From positions 4,278,001 to 4,342,000 of the forward strand of contig NZ_CP013378.1 in the NCBI RefSeq assembly GCF_001718415.1: a stretch of 64,000 nucleotides of DNA, read 5' to 3'. The notes beneath the pieces are model-generated. The model had not been told where the DNA came from and searched no databases. It saw only the letters and a program-made list of their open reading frames with translations. The translations under genes and the position numbers were made by a program. Positions 36,058-45,163 of this stretch are shown one piece after another; positions within the stretch are counted from its first letter, which is position 1, and the number at the start of each line of letters is the position of its first letter. The stretch comes from Burkholderia pseudomultivorans. Its GTDB lineage: Bacteria > Pseudomonadota > Gammaproteobacteria > Burkholderiales > Burkholderiaceae.

Positions 36058-36768
36058 TCAGGCCGGCTCGCAGCAGCGCTCGCGCGCGGCGGCCAGCGCC
36101 TCGCGGAATTCGACGAGTTCCGCGATCGTCAGCATCGGCAGGCCGTGCTGCCGCGCGAAACGCTCGACGTCGTCGCCGCGCGTCATCGTGCCGTCCGGAT
36201 TCATCAGCTCGCACAGCACGCCGGCCGGCTTCAGGCCCGCCAGGATCGTCAGGTCGACCGTGCCCTCGGTATGGCCGCGCCGCGCGAGCACGCCGCCGGG
36301 CTGCGCGCGCAGCGGGAACACGTGGCCGGGACGCACGATGTCGTGCGACTTCGCGCCGTCGGCGATCGCCGCGCGGATCGTCGTCACGCGATCGGCCGCC
36401 GACACGCCCGTATGCACGCCCTCGCGCGCCTCGATCGACACGGTGAACGCGGTGCCGTTGCGGCTCTCGTTGGTCTGCACCATCGGCGGCAGTTCGAGTG
36501 CGCGCACCCGTTCGTCGGTCAGGCACAGGCAGACGATGCCGCTGCACTCGCGAATCAGCAGCGCCATCGTTTCGGGCGTGATCCGCTCGGCGGCGACGAT
36601 CAGGTCGGCCTCGTTTTCGCGGTCGTGGTCGTCCTGCAACACGACCGCACGGCCCGCGCGCAATGCGTCGAGCGCGGCCGCGATGCGCGGCGGCACCGGT
36701 TCGGAGTCGAGCAACGGGAGATCGGCAAAGGCGTCGGCGGGTGCCGACGAAACGGACATCAAGGACAT
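36058..36768 (-). CDS. ribB: 3,4-dihydroxy-2-butanone 4-phosphate synthase
   Basis: Converts ribulose 5-phosphate to 3,4-dihydroxy-2-butanone 4-phosphate plus formate in riboflavin synthesis. The 236-residue protein is the single-domain type without a GTP cyclohydrolase half. Key motifs are [18 protein letters not shown] (acidic metal-binding loop), [16 protein letters not shown], and the [13 protein letters not shown] segment. The ATG at 36768 has GAGGAG about eight bases upstream; a second ATG three codons later is possible. An FMN riboswitch and a hairpin stand in the leader, so expression falls when FMN is abundant. Confidence 0.95.
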   Translation of the reverse strand: MSLMSVSSAPADAFADLPLLDSEPVPPRIAAALDALRAGRAVVLQDDHDRENEADLIVAAERITPETMALLIRECSGIVCLCLTDERVRALELPPMVQTNESRNGTAFTVSIEAREGVHTGVSAADRVTTIRAAIADGAKSHDIVRPGHVFPLRAQPGGVLARRGHTEGTVDLTILAGLKPAGVLCELMNPDGTMTRGDDVERFARQHGLPMLTIAELVEFREALAAARERCCEPA

Positions 36769-36822
36769 GTGAAACGCTCCTCGCAAAGACGATTTGGGCG
36801 AAAAACGTTTCAGGGCATTGCA

Positions 36823-36865
36823 AACAGACAGAACGACAACCCGCTTCGCACGCAGCGCGAAGCGG
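36823..36865 (-). terminator. Probable riboswitch expression-platform terminator before ribB
   Basis: A hairpin with 9-bp perfect arms, CCGCTTCGC (36841-36849 on the plus strand) and GCGAAGCGG (36857-36865), lies between the FMN aptamer and the ribB ribosome-binding site. Read on the minus strand it is followed by the T-rich GTTGTCGTTCTGTCTGTT. Its place after the aptamer suggests a terminator formed when FMN binds. The T run is interrupted, so control of translation is an alternative. Confidence 0.6.
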
Positions 36866-36888
36866 CCCTGACGGACATGACTATCTGC

Positions 36889-37034
36889 ACATCTTCTCTC
36901 ATCCGGACTGTGACCGTCGGCTCTGGCATTCGACCAGATCTGCTGACCCCGCGCGGATGCGCGGGCGCTCGCGGGCTCGCCGGCTTACGCCAGCCTACCG
37001 CCGGTGGGGAATTTCGCCCCGCCCTGAAGACGCA
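36889..37034 (-). promoter_or_regulatory. FMN riboswitch (RFN element) upstream of ribB
   Basis: Read on the minus strand, the region carries the conserved RFN blocks: AGGGCGGGGCGAAATTCC at the 5' side, then CCCCACCGGCGGTAGG, the GCCCGCGAGCGCCC region, the GGTCAGCAGATCTGGTC block, the CCAGAGCCGACGG segment, and the closing GTCCGGATGAGAGAAGAT. Order and spacing match the known FMN aptamer, which senses flavin mononucleotide and controls riboflavin genes. It lies about 120 nt upstream of ribB. Boundaries are accurate to a few bases. Confidence 0.95.
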
Positions 37035-37182
37035 CTGATCGCCGGCCGCACCGTTATCGGTAAAAACGGTTGCGGGCCGGCGGGGCCAAGCATACAACAG
37101 CCGCGCGCGACGCGCAGCGAACTCCATCCAAAACCCTACCGACGACGCCGTCTAACGGCATCGTCCGAACTGCCGAGGGCCG

Positions 37183-37866
37183 TCAGACGGCCGCCTGCGC
37201 CGCGTCGGGCACGAGCCAGCGCGGCGGCACCTCGGGGCTCACCGTCACGCGAAACGCACGCGCCTCGCTGTCGCCCGGGTTGCGCAGGCTGTACGGCTGA
37301 TCGGCGTCGAACACGATCGCGTCGCCGGTTGCGAGCAGCTGGCGACGGTCGTGCACGCTCACTTCCAGCGTGCCCTCGCTGACGACGAGGTTGATCGTCG
37401 TGCCGGGCGCGCGGCGCGTACCGGGCTCCGTGTGCAGCGGCGCGATCCGCAGTTCGTGGAATTCGGCTGCGGCCGGCTCGCCTTCCGGGTAGAGCGCGCG
37501 CGCCGAGAAGCGGCCGTTCGAGCTGACGACGCGCGACGCGCGCTCGGCCGCCAGATGCTCGAAACCGTTCACGGCGTGGCGCCGCAGGAACGCGGCGACC
37601 GACACCTTGAGCGCCGCGGCGATCTTGCAGAGCACCTTGATCGACGGCACGCTGCGCGCCGATTCGATCTGCGCGAGCATCGCGCGCGACACGCCGGACA
37701 GCCGCGCCAGCGCGTCGAGCGACAGCTGCCGCTCCGCGCGCAGCCGCGCGAGGTTCACGCCGACGACCTGCTCGAGCAGGTCGAGCGACGCGGCCGTGCG
37801 GGCGTCGGCGGCCGCGCCGGACTCGAAGGAGGACACATCGCGCACGAGCGCCAGGGGTGAAGACAT
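37183..37866 (-). CDS. XRE-family regulator with C-terminal cupin domain
   Basis: A 227-residue regulator combining an XRE helix-turn-helix (about residues 35-92: LRAERQLSLDALARLSGVSR, then IESARSVPSIKVLCKIAAAL) with a C-terminal cupin sensor (about 120-220: TTINLVVSEGTLEVSV, then GDAIVFDADQPYSLRN). Such regulators respond to small metabolites or control amine and sulphur metabolism genes. A GGAGGC lies just before the ATG, and a 7-bp GC hairpin stands immediately upstream of it. The gene has no divergent partner, and its target is unknown. Confidence 0.88.
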   Translation of the reverse strand: MSSPLALVRDVSSFESGAAADARTAASLDLLEQVVGVNLARLRAERQLSLDALARLSGVSRAMLAQIESARSVPSIKVLCKIAAALKVSVAAFLRRHAVNGFEHLAAERASRVVSSNGRFSARALYPEGEPAAAEFHELRIAPLHTEPGTRRAPGTTINLVVSEGTLEVSVHDRRQLLATGDAIVFDADQPYSLRNPGDSEARAFRVTVSPEVPPRWLVPDAAQAAV

Positions 37867-38054
37867 AGCATTGCCTCCGGGCCGCTGCGCGGCCCTGCGA
37901 ATGGGGTAAGCCGGGATCGGAATCGGGTTGCGCCACGCACGGCGCGTATCGAGACGCTATCACCCGGCTTCGCGCCGGCAAACGAAGTTATCTTCACACC
38001 GTTATCAGCATCGCGGAGGAATGCGTTTCGGCGGCGTCGGTTTGCCTGCGGAAT

Positions 38055-38096
38055 GCGGGCGAGCTGCGGCGGGCGAACCGCAGCGGGCGAACTGCG
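38055..38096. repeat. Three tandem copies of a 14-bp unit
   Basis: GCGGGCGAGCTGCG, GCGGGCGAACCGCA and GCGGGCGAACTGCG stand head to tail (38055-38096), differing by one to three bases, 29 bp beyond the stop codon of the MFS gene at 38125. They lie between that gene and the XRE-cupin regulator. A short imperfect tandem array such as this may vary in copy number between strains. Confidence 0.75.
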
Positions 38097-38124
38097 ACAA
38101 GCCAACCGCGCCGCCCCGCCGCGC

Positions 38125-39300
38125 CTATTGCGCGGCCGGCGCGCAGCCGCGTGCCGCATCGCGCGCGTCGAGCCGCATCGCCAGCCACGTGACGAGCAGC
38201 GCCGCGCACGTCACCGCGACGGCCACCCACGGCAGCGCGTCGAGCGCGAAACCGTGGCCGAGCGCGAGGCCGCCGAGCCACGCGCCGGCCGCATTGCCGA
38301 CGTTGAATGCGCCGATGTTCAGCGTCGACGCGAGATGCGGCGCGCTCGCGGCCTTCTCGACGACGCGCGCCTGCAGCGGCGGCACCGTCGCGAACGCGGC
38401 GATCCCCCACACGAACACGGTGACGGCCGCCGCGACCGGCTGATGGCTGGTCTTCGCGAACACGGCCATCACGGCCATCAGCGACACGAGGATCGCGATC
38501 AGCGACGGCATCAGCGCACGGTCGGCGAAGCGCCCGCCGAGCGTGTTGCCGATCGTGAGCCCCGCGCCGAACAGCACGAGGATCAGCGCGACCGCGCGCG
38601 GCGAGAATCCCGTCACCGTTTCGAGGATCGGCGCGATGTACGTGAATACGACGAACACGCCGCCGAAGCCGAGCACCGTCATCAGCAGCGCAAGCCACAC
38701 CTGCGGCTCCTTCAGCACGCGCACCTCGCGGCCGAGGCCGGCCGGCCCGCTGTCGTGCCGGTTCGGCAGCAGCACGGCGATCCCCGCGAGCGACAGCACG
38801 CCGAGCCCGGCGACGATCCAGAACGGCGCGCGCCAGCCGAGCAGCTGGCCGACGAAGGTGCCGAACGGCACGCCCAGCACGTTCGACAGCGTGAGGCCGG
38901 TGAACATCAGCGCGATCGCGCTCGCGCGCTTGTCGGCCGGCACCAGCGACGCGGCGACCACCGCGCCGATCCCGAAGAACGAGCCGTGCGCGAACGACGT
39001 GACGACCCGCGCCACCATCAGCATCGCGTAGCCGGGCGCGATCGCGCACAGCACGTTGCCGACGATGAAGATCGCCATCAGCAGCTGCAGCGCGGCCTTG
39101 CGCGGCATGCGGCTCGTCAGCACCGCGAGCAGCGGCGCACCGGCCGCGACGCCGAGCGCGTAGCCGGTGACCAGCAGGCCGGCCGACGGCAGCGACACGG
39201 CGAGGTCGCGCGCAACGTCGGGCAGCAGCCCCATGACGATGAATTCGGTGGTGCCGATCGCGAACGCGCTGATCGCGAGCGCCAGTAACGGAATGGGCAT
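38125..39300 (-). CDS. MFS transporter, DHA1 drug:H+ antiporter type (YdhP/AraJ-like)
   Basis: A 391-residue twelve-helix exporter. The family start MPIPLLALAISAFAIGTTEFIVMGLLP, the motif A-like LTSRMPRKAALQLL loop, the GSFFGIGAVVAASLVPADKRASAIALMF segment and the antiporter motif GVPFGTFVGQLLGWRAPFW are typical of the AraJ/YdhP group of sugar or drug efflux proteins. The ATG has GGAGAAA upstream. It is divergent from a LysR gene, with a palindromic LysR-type box in the shared 146-bp spacer, so it is probably the regulator's target. The substrate is unknown. Confidence 0.9.
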   Translation of the reverse strand: MPIPLLALAISAFAIGTTEFIVMGLLPDVARDLAVSLPSAGLLVTGYALGVAAGAPLLAVLTSRMPRKAALQLLMAIFIVGNVLCAIAPGYAMLMVARVVTSFAHGSFFGIGAVVAASLVPADKRASAIALMFTGLTLSNVLGVPFGTFVGQLLGWRAPFWIVAGLGVLSLAGIAVLLPNRHDSGPAGLGREVRVLKEPQVWLALLMTVLGFGGVFVVFTYIAPILETVTGFSPRAVALILVLFGAGLTIGNTLGGRFADRALMPSLIAILVSLMAVMAVFAKTSHQPVAAAVTVFVWGIAAFATVPPLQARVVEKAASAPHLASTLNIGAFNVGNAAGAWLGGLALGHGFALDALPWVAVAVTCAALLVTWLAMRLDARDAARGCAPAAQ

Positions 39301-39411
39301 GACGTTTCTCCGGAAGGCTGCGGCGGGCACGCCGAAGGATGCCGCACCGCACAAAAAGCAGGATGTGCGCGCATTGTCGCGAATACGCCTATATTTGATA
39401 ATTGGCGTGGC

Positions 39412-39430
39412 ATTTGAACCATTTTCAAAT
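39412..39430. promoter_or_regulatory. LysR-type operator between the MFS and LysR genes
   Basis: A perfect palindrome with 7-bp arms, ATTTGAA and TTCAAAT, around a CCATT centre. It contains the LysR T-N11-A motif (TGAACCATTTTCA). It lies 16 bp before the LysR ATG and about 110 bp from the MFS start, inside an AT-rich patch. The position fits autoregulation and control of the divergent exporter. Confidence 0.65.
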
Positions 39431-39446
39431 TCTTCTGGAAAATCCG

Positions 39447-40379
39447 ATGGATCGACTGGGCGACATCCGGCTGTTCGTCGAAGCCGCCGACCTCGGCAGC
39501 CTGTCGGCGGCCGGGCGCAAGCTGAACCTGACGCCGGCCGCCGCGAGCGCGCGCCTCGCGAAGCTCGAGGCGAAGGTCGCGACGCGCCTGTTCGAGCGCT
39601 CGACGCGGCAGCTGCGGCTCACCGACGAGGGCCGGCTGTACCTGAACTGCTGCCGGCAGGCGCTGCAGGCGCTCGACGACGCCGACGCGATGCTGCAGGA
39701 AGGCCGCAACGTGGTCGGCGGCAAGGTGCGGCTGTCGTCGACGTCCGATTTCGGCCGCAACCAGTTGCTCGACTGGCTCGACGAATTCACGACGCTGCAC
39801 CCGGACGTCACGTTCTCGCTGACGGCGTCCGACTCGGCGTCGAACCTGTGGCAGGACGAGATCGACCTCGCGATCCGCTTCGCCGCGCCGCCGGACGGCG
39901 CGCTGATCGCGCGGCGCCTCGCCGCGAACCGGCGCGTGCTGTGCGCGGCGCCGTCGTACCTCGAACGGCACGGGCAGCCGGCCGATCCGCACGATCTGGC
40001 CCGCTTTGCCTGCAACGTGATCACGATCGCATCGGGGCCGATGAACACGTGGCGCTTCACGCGCGGCGACGAGGTGCAGACCTACACGGTGCCGGTGTCG
40101 ACCGCGTTCGAGACCAACGACGGCGGCCTCACGCGCGAATGGACGCTGCGCGGCCACGGCATCGCGCTGAAATCGCTATGGGACATCGCCGACGACGTGC
40201 GCGCCGGCCGCCTGCGCGTGCTGCTGCCCGAATGGCGGCACCAGGACGCGCCGCTGCACGCGATCTACCACAGCAAGCGCTACATGGCGCCGCGCGTACG
40301 CGTGCTGCTCGACTTCCTCGCCGAGCGCTTCGCGCGCGAGGAAGCGGCGCTCGAGGATCTGCTGAACGCGTGCCGCTGA
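39447..40379 (+). CDS. LysR-family transcriptional regulator
   Basis: A 310-residue LysR regulator. The winged helix-turn-helix covers residues 1-60 (DIRLFVEAADLGSLSAAGRKLNLTPAAASARLAKLE, then RLFERSTRQLRLTDEG), followed by the periplasmic-binding-protein-like effector domain (VRLSSTSDFGRNQLLDWLDEF, then IDLAIRFAAPPDGALIARRL). It is divergent from an MFS exporter, with a palindromic box between them, so local control of that exporter is likely. The ATG beginning MDRLGDIRLFVEAADLG was chosen by family resemblance. Confidence 0.9.
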   Translation: MDRLGDIRLFVEAADLGSLSAAGRKLNLTPAAASARLAKLEAKVATRLFERSTRQLRLTDEGRLYLNCCRQALQALDDADAMLQEGRNVVGGKVRLSSTSDFGRNQLLDWLDEFTTLHPDVTFSLTASDSASNLWQDEIDLAIRFAAPPDGALIARRLAANRRVLCAAPSYLERHGQPADPHDLARFACNVITIASGPMNTWRFTRGDEVQTYTVPVSTAFETNDGGLTREWTLRGHGIALKSLWDIADDVRAGRLRVLLPEWRHQDAPLHAIYHSKRYMAPRVRVLLDFLAERFAREEAALEDLLNACR

Positions 40380-40469
40380 CGGCCGGCACGTCGTCGCGGC
40401 GGGGTCGGAACCTCGCATGCAGCGTCGCGCCGCCGCAACCCGCGCGCCGCTCCGGACGGCGCGAAAAGC

Positions 40470-40475
40470 TATAAT
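40470..40475 (+). promoter_or_regulatory. Consensus -10 element upstream of miaB
   Basis: A perfect TATAAT, rare in this GC-rich DNA, lies 170 bp upstream of the miaB ATG. No good -35 stands 16-18 bp before it (CCGCTC at that place), so the promoter is a proposal from the -10 and its position only. Confidence 0.4.
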
Positions 40476-40644
40476 GGAAGGCTTTCCCGACGGCATTTCA
40501 CGCTCGATGTGCGCTGCCCGCGCCGGTCCGCTGCCTTGCGACCGCGGCATGCGCGCGACGGGCGAACCTCATGCAAGAGCATGAGGCCGTCCCGATTCAC
40601 CCTTGACGACGCCCCCAGGTCAACCACTGCGAACGGCGAACCCC

Positions 40645-42018
40645 ATGACCAAGAAAGTTTACGTAAAGACCTTCGGCTGCCAGATGAACGAGTACGACTC
40701 GGACAAGATGGTGGACGTGCTGAATGCGGCCGAAGGCCTCGAAAAGACCGATACCCCGGAAGACGCGGACATCATCCTGTTCAACACCTGCTCGGTGCGT
40801 GAAAAGGCGCAGGAGAAGGTGTTCTCCGACCTCGGCCGCGTGCGCGAGCTGAAGGAGGCAAAGCCGGGCCTGCTGATCGGCGTCGGCGGCTGCGTCGCGA
40901 GCCAGGAAGGCGCGTCGATCGTGTCGCGCGCACCTTACGTCGACCTCGTGTTCGGCCCGCAGACGCTGCATCGCCTGCCGCAGATGATCGACGCGCGCCG
41001 CGCGAGCGGCCGCGCGCAGGTCGACATCACGTTCCCCGAAATCGAGAAGTTCGACCATCTGCCGCCCGCGCGCGTCGAAGGCCCGAGCGCGTTCGTGTCG
41101 ATCATGGAAGGCTGTTCGAAGTACTGCAGCTACTGCGTGGTGCCGTACACGCGCGGCGACGAAGTGTCGCGCCCGCTCGACGACGTGCTGACCGAAGTGG
41201 CCGGCCTCGCCGACCAGGGCGTGCGCGAAGTCACGCTGCTCGGCCAGAACGTGAACGCCTATCGTGGCGCGCTGACGGCCGGCTCGTCCGAGATTGCCGA
41301 TTTCGCGACGCTGATCGAATACGTCGCCGACATCCCCGGCATCGAGCGGATCCGCTACACGACGTCGCATCCGAAGGAATTCACGCAGCGCCTGATCGAC
41401 ACCTACGCGAAGGTGCCGAAGCTCGTGAATCACCTGCACCTGCCCGTCCAGCACGGCTCCGACCGCATCCTGATGGCGATGAAGCGCGGCTACACGGTGC
41501 TCGAATACAAGTCGGTGATCCGCAAGCTGCGCGCGATCCGCCCGGACCTGTCGCTGTCGACCGACATGATCGTCGGCTTCCCCGGCGAGACCGAGGAAGA
41601 CTTCGACAAGATGATGGCGCTCGTGCACGACATGAGCTACGACACCAGCTTCTCGTTCATCTACAGCCCGCGCCCCGGCACGCCCGCCGCGAACCTGCAC
41701 GACGACACGCCGCGCGAGGTCAAGCTCAAACGCCTGCAACATCTGCAGGCGACGATCGAGGAAAACGTCGCGCGCATCAGCCAGTCGATGGTCGGGAAGG
41801 TCGAGCGGATCCTCGTCGAGGGCCCGTCGCGCAAGGACCCGAACGAACTCGCGGGCCGCACCGAGAACAACCGGGTCGTGAATTTCCCGGCGCCGCTCGC
41901 GTCGCACCCGCGCCTGATCGGCCAGATGATCGACGTGAAGATCAACCATGCGTATCCGCACTCGCTGCGCGGCGAGCTCGTGCTCGTGAGCGACGACGCG
42001 AGCGCGGCCACGCACTAG
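40645..42018 (+). CDS. miaB: tRNA-2-methylthio-N6-dimethylallyladenosine synthase MiaB
   Basis: A radical-SAM methylthiotransferase that modifies A37 of tRNAs reading UNN codons. The 457-residue protein has the N-terminal MTTase domain with three cluster cysteines ([31 protein letters not shown]), the radical-SAM motif [17 protein letters not shown] (CxxxCxxC), and a C-terminal TRAM domain. The ATG begins [12 protein letters not shown]. It is followed 71 bp later by phoH and then ybeY, a gene order common in proteobacteria. Confidence 0.96.
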   Translation: MTKKVYVKTFGCQMNEYDSDKMVDVLNAAEGLEKTDTPEDADIILFNTCSVREKAQEKVFSDLGRVRELKEAKPGLLIGVGGCVASQEGASIVSRAPYVDLVFGPQTLHRLPQMIDARRASGRAQVDITFPEIEKFDHLPPARVEGPSAFVSIMEGCSKYCSYCVVPYTRGDEVSRPLDDVLTEVAGLADQGVREVTLLGQNVNAYRGALTAGSSEIADFATLIEYVADIPGIERIRYTTSHPKEFTQRLIDTYAKVPKLVNHLHLPVQHGSDRILMAMKRGYTVLEYKSVIRKLRAIRPDLSLSTDMIVGFPGETEEDFDKMMALVHDMSYDTSFSFIYSPRPGTPAANLHDDTPREVKLKRLQHLQATIEENVARISQSMVGKVERILVEGPSRKDPNELAGRTENNRVVNFPAPLASHPRLIGQMIDVKINHAYPHSLRGELVLVSDDASAATH

Positions 42019-42089
42019 GCTCGGCCCGTGCACGGGGCGCTCGCGCGCGCCGTGCCGACCGGCACCCACCACAGGAGCCCGACGCCACT

Positions 42090-43136
42090 TTGAAGCCGAC
42101 CCAAGCACTGGAATTCACCGCCCCGCGCGACGACAACGCGCGCCTCGCGAACCTCTGCGGCCCGCTCGACGAAAACCTGCGGCAGATCGAACAGGCGCTC
42201 GACGTCACGCTCGCGCGGCGCGGCCACCGGATCACGATTCGCGGGCGCGGCGCCAGGCTCGCGCTCGCCGCGCTCGAGAACTTCTACAACCGCGCGCGCG
42301 ATCCGCTGTCGGTCGACGACATCCAGCTCGCGCTCGTCGAAGTGCGCCACACGGCCGGCAACGGCCGCCAGGACACGCTCGACGTACGCTTTCGCGGCGA
42401 CCCCGACCATCCGTTCGACGATCCCGTCGCGCAGCTCGACGACGTCGCCCCCGACGAGGAGCCGGCGCCGAAGCTGTACACGCGCCGCGCCGACCTGCGC
42501 GGCCGCACGCCCGCGCAGCGCGAATACCTGAAGCAGATCCTGTCGCACGACGTGACGTTCGGCATCGGGCCGGCCGGCACCGGCAAGACCTATCTCGCGG
42601 TCGCCTGCGCGGTCGACGCGCTCGAACGCGACCAGGTCAAGCGGATCGTGCTGACGCGCCCGGCCGTCGAGGCCGGCGAGCGGCTCGGCTTCCTGCCGGG
42701 CGATCTCGCGCAGAAGGTCGACCCGTACCTCCGCCCGCTGTACGACGCGCTGTACGACCTGCTCGGCTTCGACAAGACCGCGAAGATGTTCGAGCGGCAG
42801 ATGATCGAGATCGCGCCGCTCGCGTACATGCGCGGCCGCACGCTGAACCACGCGTTCATCATCCTCGACGAGGCGCAGAACACGACGCCCGAGCAGATGA
42901 AGATGTTCCTGACGCGGATCGGCTTCGGCTCGAAGGCCGTCGTCACCGGCGACACGAGCCAGGTCGACCTGCCGCGCGGCCACAAGAGCGGCCTCGTCGA
43001 AGCGCAGCAGGTGCTCGGCGGCGTGCGCGGCATCGCGCTCACGCGCTTCACGAGCGCGGACGTGGTGCGCCATCCGCTCGTCGCGCGCATCGTCGAGGCG
43101 TACGACGAGTTCCACGCGCAGCACCAGGACGCGTAA
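42090..43136 (+). CDS. PhoH family ATPase (PhoL/YbeZ-like)
   Basis: A 348-residue PhoH-like ATPase. Walker A is [15 protein letters not shown] (about residues 152-166), Walker B is [21 protein letters not shown], then [11 protein letters not shown]. An N-terminal KH-like region precedes it. Homologues (YbeZ) bind the RNase YbeY, whose gene follows here, and take part in rRNA maturation or stress response. The start is a TTG with GGAG upstream at a long spacing; no in-frame ATG begins the conserved N-terminus, so the TTG is likely real. A strong terminator follows the stop. Confidence 0.9.
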   Translation: MKPTQALEFTAPRDDNARLANLCGPLDENLRQIEQALDVTLARRGHRITIRGRGARLALAALENFYNRARDPLSVDDIQLALVEVRHTAGNGRQDTLDVRFRGDPDHPFDDPVAQLDDVAPDEEPAPKLYTRRADLRGRTPAQREYLKQILSHDVTFGIGPAGTGKTYLAVACAVDALERDQVKRIVLTRPAVEAGERLGFLPGDLAQKVDPYLRPLYDALYDLLGFDKTAKMFERQMIEIAPLAYMRGRTLNHAFIILDEAQNTTPEQMKMFLTRIGFGSKAVVTGDTSQVDLPRGHKSGLVEAQQVLGGVRGIALTRFTSADVVRHPLVARIVEAYDEFHAQHQDA

Positions 43137-43180
43137 CGCCAGCGGCGACGCCCGCGCGCGTCGCACCGTCACCGGCACCG

Positions 43181-43214
43181 GCCCGGCCCGCCCGACGGCG
43201 CGCCGGGCTTTTTT
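43181..43214 (+). terminator. Rho-independent terminator after the phoH-like gene
   Basis: Stem arms GCCCGGC (43181-43187) and GCCGGGC (43202-43208), with an inner CGCC/GGCG pairing, followed by TTTTTT (43209-43214). It separates the miaB-phoH transcript from ybeY, which therefore needs its own promoter. Confidence 0.9.
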
Positions 43215-43257
43215 GCGCCCGCCCGCGGCCGGTTCGAAATCGGGCGCGATCGGCCGT

Positions 43258-43269
43258 TTGGTGTATCCT
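43258..43269 (+). promoter_or_regulatory. Promoter-like 12-bp motif before ybeY (shared with corC)
   Basis: The exact 12-mer TTGGTGTATCCT stands here, 27 bp before the ybeY ATG, and again at 45164-45175, 47 bp before the corC ATG. The end TATCCT could be a -10 element. ybeY lies directly after a terminator and must have its own promoter, which supports the idea. Confidence 0.4.
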
Positions 43270-43296
43270 CAACGCGTTCCAATCGCCGCACGCGTC

Positions 43297-44073
43297 ATGA
43301 AATCCTCCCGTTCTCGCAAGTCGGAGCGCGCCAAGCCCGCCGCGTCCGAATCTCCCCGTCTTTCGCTGTTCGACGCGAAGGGCAAGGCCCGGACCGTCAA
43401 TGCGCAGGGTCTGCGGATCGACTTCCCGGACGGCCGCAGCCTGATGTTCGACCTGTCGGGCAGCTCCGGCGACGCGGCCGTCGCGATCGTCGCGCAGCAC
43501 AACGATCCGGCGATGCGCGCGAAGCTCGCGCTGCAGCCCGAGCACTACGACAGCGTGACGCTGCACGTGGGCGCCGAGCCCGCGCCGCAGGAAGGCGAGG
43601 AAGAAGGCGCGCTGCGCGAGCTCGAACTCGACCTGTCGGTGCAGTACGGCGACGAAATCACGAGCGAAGTCCGCAAGACGCTGCCCAAGCGCAAGCTGAT
43701 CGCCGAATGGATCGAGCCGGCGCTGTTCGCCAGCGCGCAACTCACCGTGCGCTTCGTCGGCGAGGAGGAAGGCCGCACGCTGAACGCCGGCTATCGCCAC
43801 AAGGACTATCCGACCAACGTGCTGACCTTCGCCTACGACGCGGCGCCCGACGGCACCGTGATCGGCGACCTCGTGCTGTGCTGCCCGGTGGTCGAGAAGG
43901 AAGCGCGCGAACAGGGCAAGCCGCTCGCGGCCCACTACGCGCACCTGCTGGTGCACGGCGCGCTGCATGCGCAGGGCTACGACCACGAGACGAGCGACGA
44001 GGACGCCGCCGAAATGGAAGCGCTCGAAGTCGACATCCTCGCGAAACTGGGCTTCCCGAACCCGTACCGCTAA
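43297..44073 (+). CDS. ybeY: Endoribonuclease YbeY (rRNA maturation factor) with N-terminal extension
   Basis: A zinc-dependent endoribonuclease needed for 16S rRNA 3'-end maturation and ribosome quality control. The YbeY domain spans about residues 108-258, with the zinc motif [13 protein letters not shown] and the upstream [17 protein letters not shown]. Total length (258) exceeds the usual 150-185 residues because of about 100 N-terminal residues: a basic [13 protein letters not shown] start and a compact segment up to about residue 95. Internal ATGs (residues 50 and 73) are alternative starts. It is preceded by the terminator of phoH and followed 12 bp later by a ChaC-like gene. Confidence 0.9.
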   Translation: MKSSRSRKSERAKPAASESPRLSLFDAKGKARTVNAQGLRIDFPDGRSLMFDLSGSSGDAAVAIVAQHNDPAMRAKLALQPEHYDSVTLHVGAEPAPQEGEEEGALRELELDLSVQYGDEITSEVRKTLPKRKLIAEWIEPALFASAQLTVRFVGEEEGRTLNAGYRHKDYPTNVLTFAYDAAPDGTVIGDLVLCCPVVEKEAREQGKPLAAHYAHLLVHGALHAQGYDHETSDEDAAEMEALEVDILAKLGFPNPYR

Positions 44074-44085
44074 GCCGGTCGAACG

Positions 44086-44718
44086 ATGCACACCGCCGCG
44101 ATGCTCCCGCCCGCCTACCCGCCGTCGATCGGCGAAGGTCGCCTGCTGACGGAAGACGAGCTCGCGGCCTCGCTCGCGCACACGATGCGCGACTGGGACG
44201 GCCGGCAGGATCTCTGGCTGTTCGGCTATGGGTCGCTGATCTGGAACCCGGGCCTGCCGACCGTCGCCGCCGTACGCGGCAAGGTGCACGGCTACCATCG
44301 CGGGCTCTACCTGTGGTCGCGCGTGAACCGCGGCACGCCGGAGCGGCCGGGCCTCGTGCTCGCGCTCGATCGCGGCGGCTCGTGCGCCGGTATCGCGTTC
44401 CGCCTCGCCGGCCCGACCGCGCAGCCGCATCTCGAAACCTTGTGGAAACGCGAAATGCCGATGGGCTCGTACCGGCCCGCGTGGCTGCCGTGCACGCTCG
44501 AGACCGGCGAACGCGTGAACGCGCTCGCATTCGTGATGCGCCGCGACGTGCCGACCTATACGGGCAAGCTGCCCGATCCGGTCGTCAAGGAAGTATTCAG
44601 CTGCGCGGCCGGCCGCTACGGCACGACGCTCGACTACGTCAGCCGCACGGTCGATGCGCTGCGCGCGAGCGGCATCCCCGACCGCGCGCTCGAAGCGCTG
44701 CTCGCGCGATGCCGGTGA
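44086..44718 (+). CDS. Gamma-glutamylcyclotransferase, ChaC-like
   Basis: A 210-residue ChaC-family protein, which acts on glutathione (gamma-glutamyl cyclotransferase) in characterised members. The conserved LFGYGSLIWNPG start of the fold is at about residues 46-57, the catalytic Glu is in the GLVLALDRGGSC-AGIAFRL to LWKREMPMGSY segment, and ALAFVMRRD follows. It is 12 bp after ybeY and likely cotranscribed. E. coli ChaC is 231 residues. The start is an ATG; the stop precedes a tiny lipoprotein by 74 bp. Confidence 0.9.
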   Translation: MHTAAMLPPAYPPSIGEGRLLTEDELAASLAHTMRDWDGRQDLWLFGYGSLIWNPGLPTVAAVRGKVHGYHRGLYLWSRVNRGTPERPGLVLALDRGGSCAGIAFRLAGPTAQPHLETLWKREMPMGSYRPAWLPCTLETGERVNALAFVMRRDVPTYTGKLPDPVVKEVFSCAAGRYGTTLDYVSRTVDALRASGIPDRALEALLARCR

Positions 44719-44792
44719 CGCGTCCCGCGCAGCCCTGCACCGGTTCGCGCCGCGCGAACCCGGCAATCGTCTCCGACGGAGGACGTCCGCCG

Positions 44793-44942
44793 ATGAAATC
44801 GTCACGCTGGTCGCGCGGCAGGCTCGCCGCGCTGGTCGCCGCCGCGAGCGTCATGCTGTCCGGCTGCGGGATCTTCGGCTGCGGCGGCGCCGCGACCAAC
44901 GGCGCGGCCGCCGGCGGCTGCTCGGCCGGCATGCGGTTCTGA
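44793..44942 (+). CDS. Tiny lipoprotein
   Basis: A 49-residue predicted lipoprotein. Arg-rich n-region MKSSRWSRGRLAAL, hydrophobic core, and lipobox VMLSGC (acylated Cys about residue 25) leave a 24-residue mature peptide rich in Gly, Ala and Cys (four cysteines including the acylated one). GGAGG lies about 11 bases before the ATG. Position between ybeY-chaC and corC-lnt is worth noting because lnt acylates such lipoproteins. Because it is so short, it could be missed in annotation; the lipobox makes it credible. Confidence 0.72.
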   Translation: MKSSRWSRGRLAALVAAASVMLSGCGIFGCGGAATNGAAAGGCSAGMRF

Positions 44943-45163
44943 AGGTCGGGCCGCCCGCGCCGCCGGTGTGGCCCCATTCCGCTGACGCCGACCGACCGTC
45001 CCGTCGCCCGCCCACCCGCAATTTTGCCGTCGCTGCCCCGCCGCGCCGTTCTGCGATAGGATGGACCCCAAGGACGGCGCACGCAGCGCGGCCGTTCCCG
45101 AGCGGGGCCCGCGCAGCCGGCCGCCCTGGCCGGACGGCCGGGTGACACGGCCGCGCCATGCCC

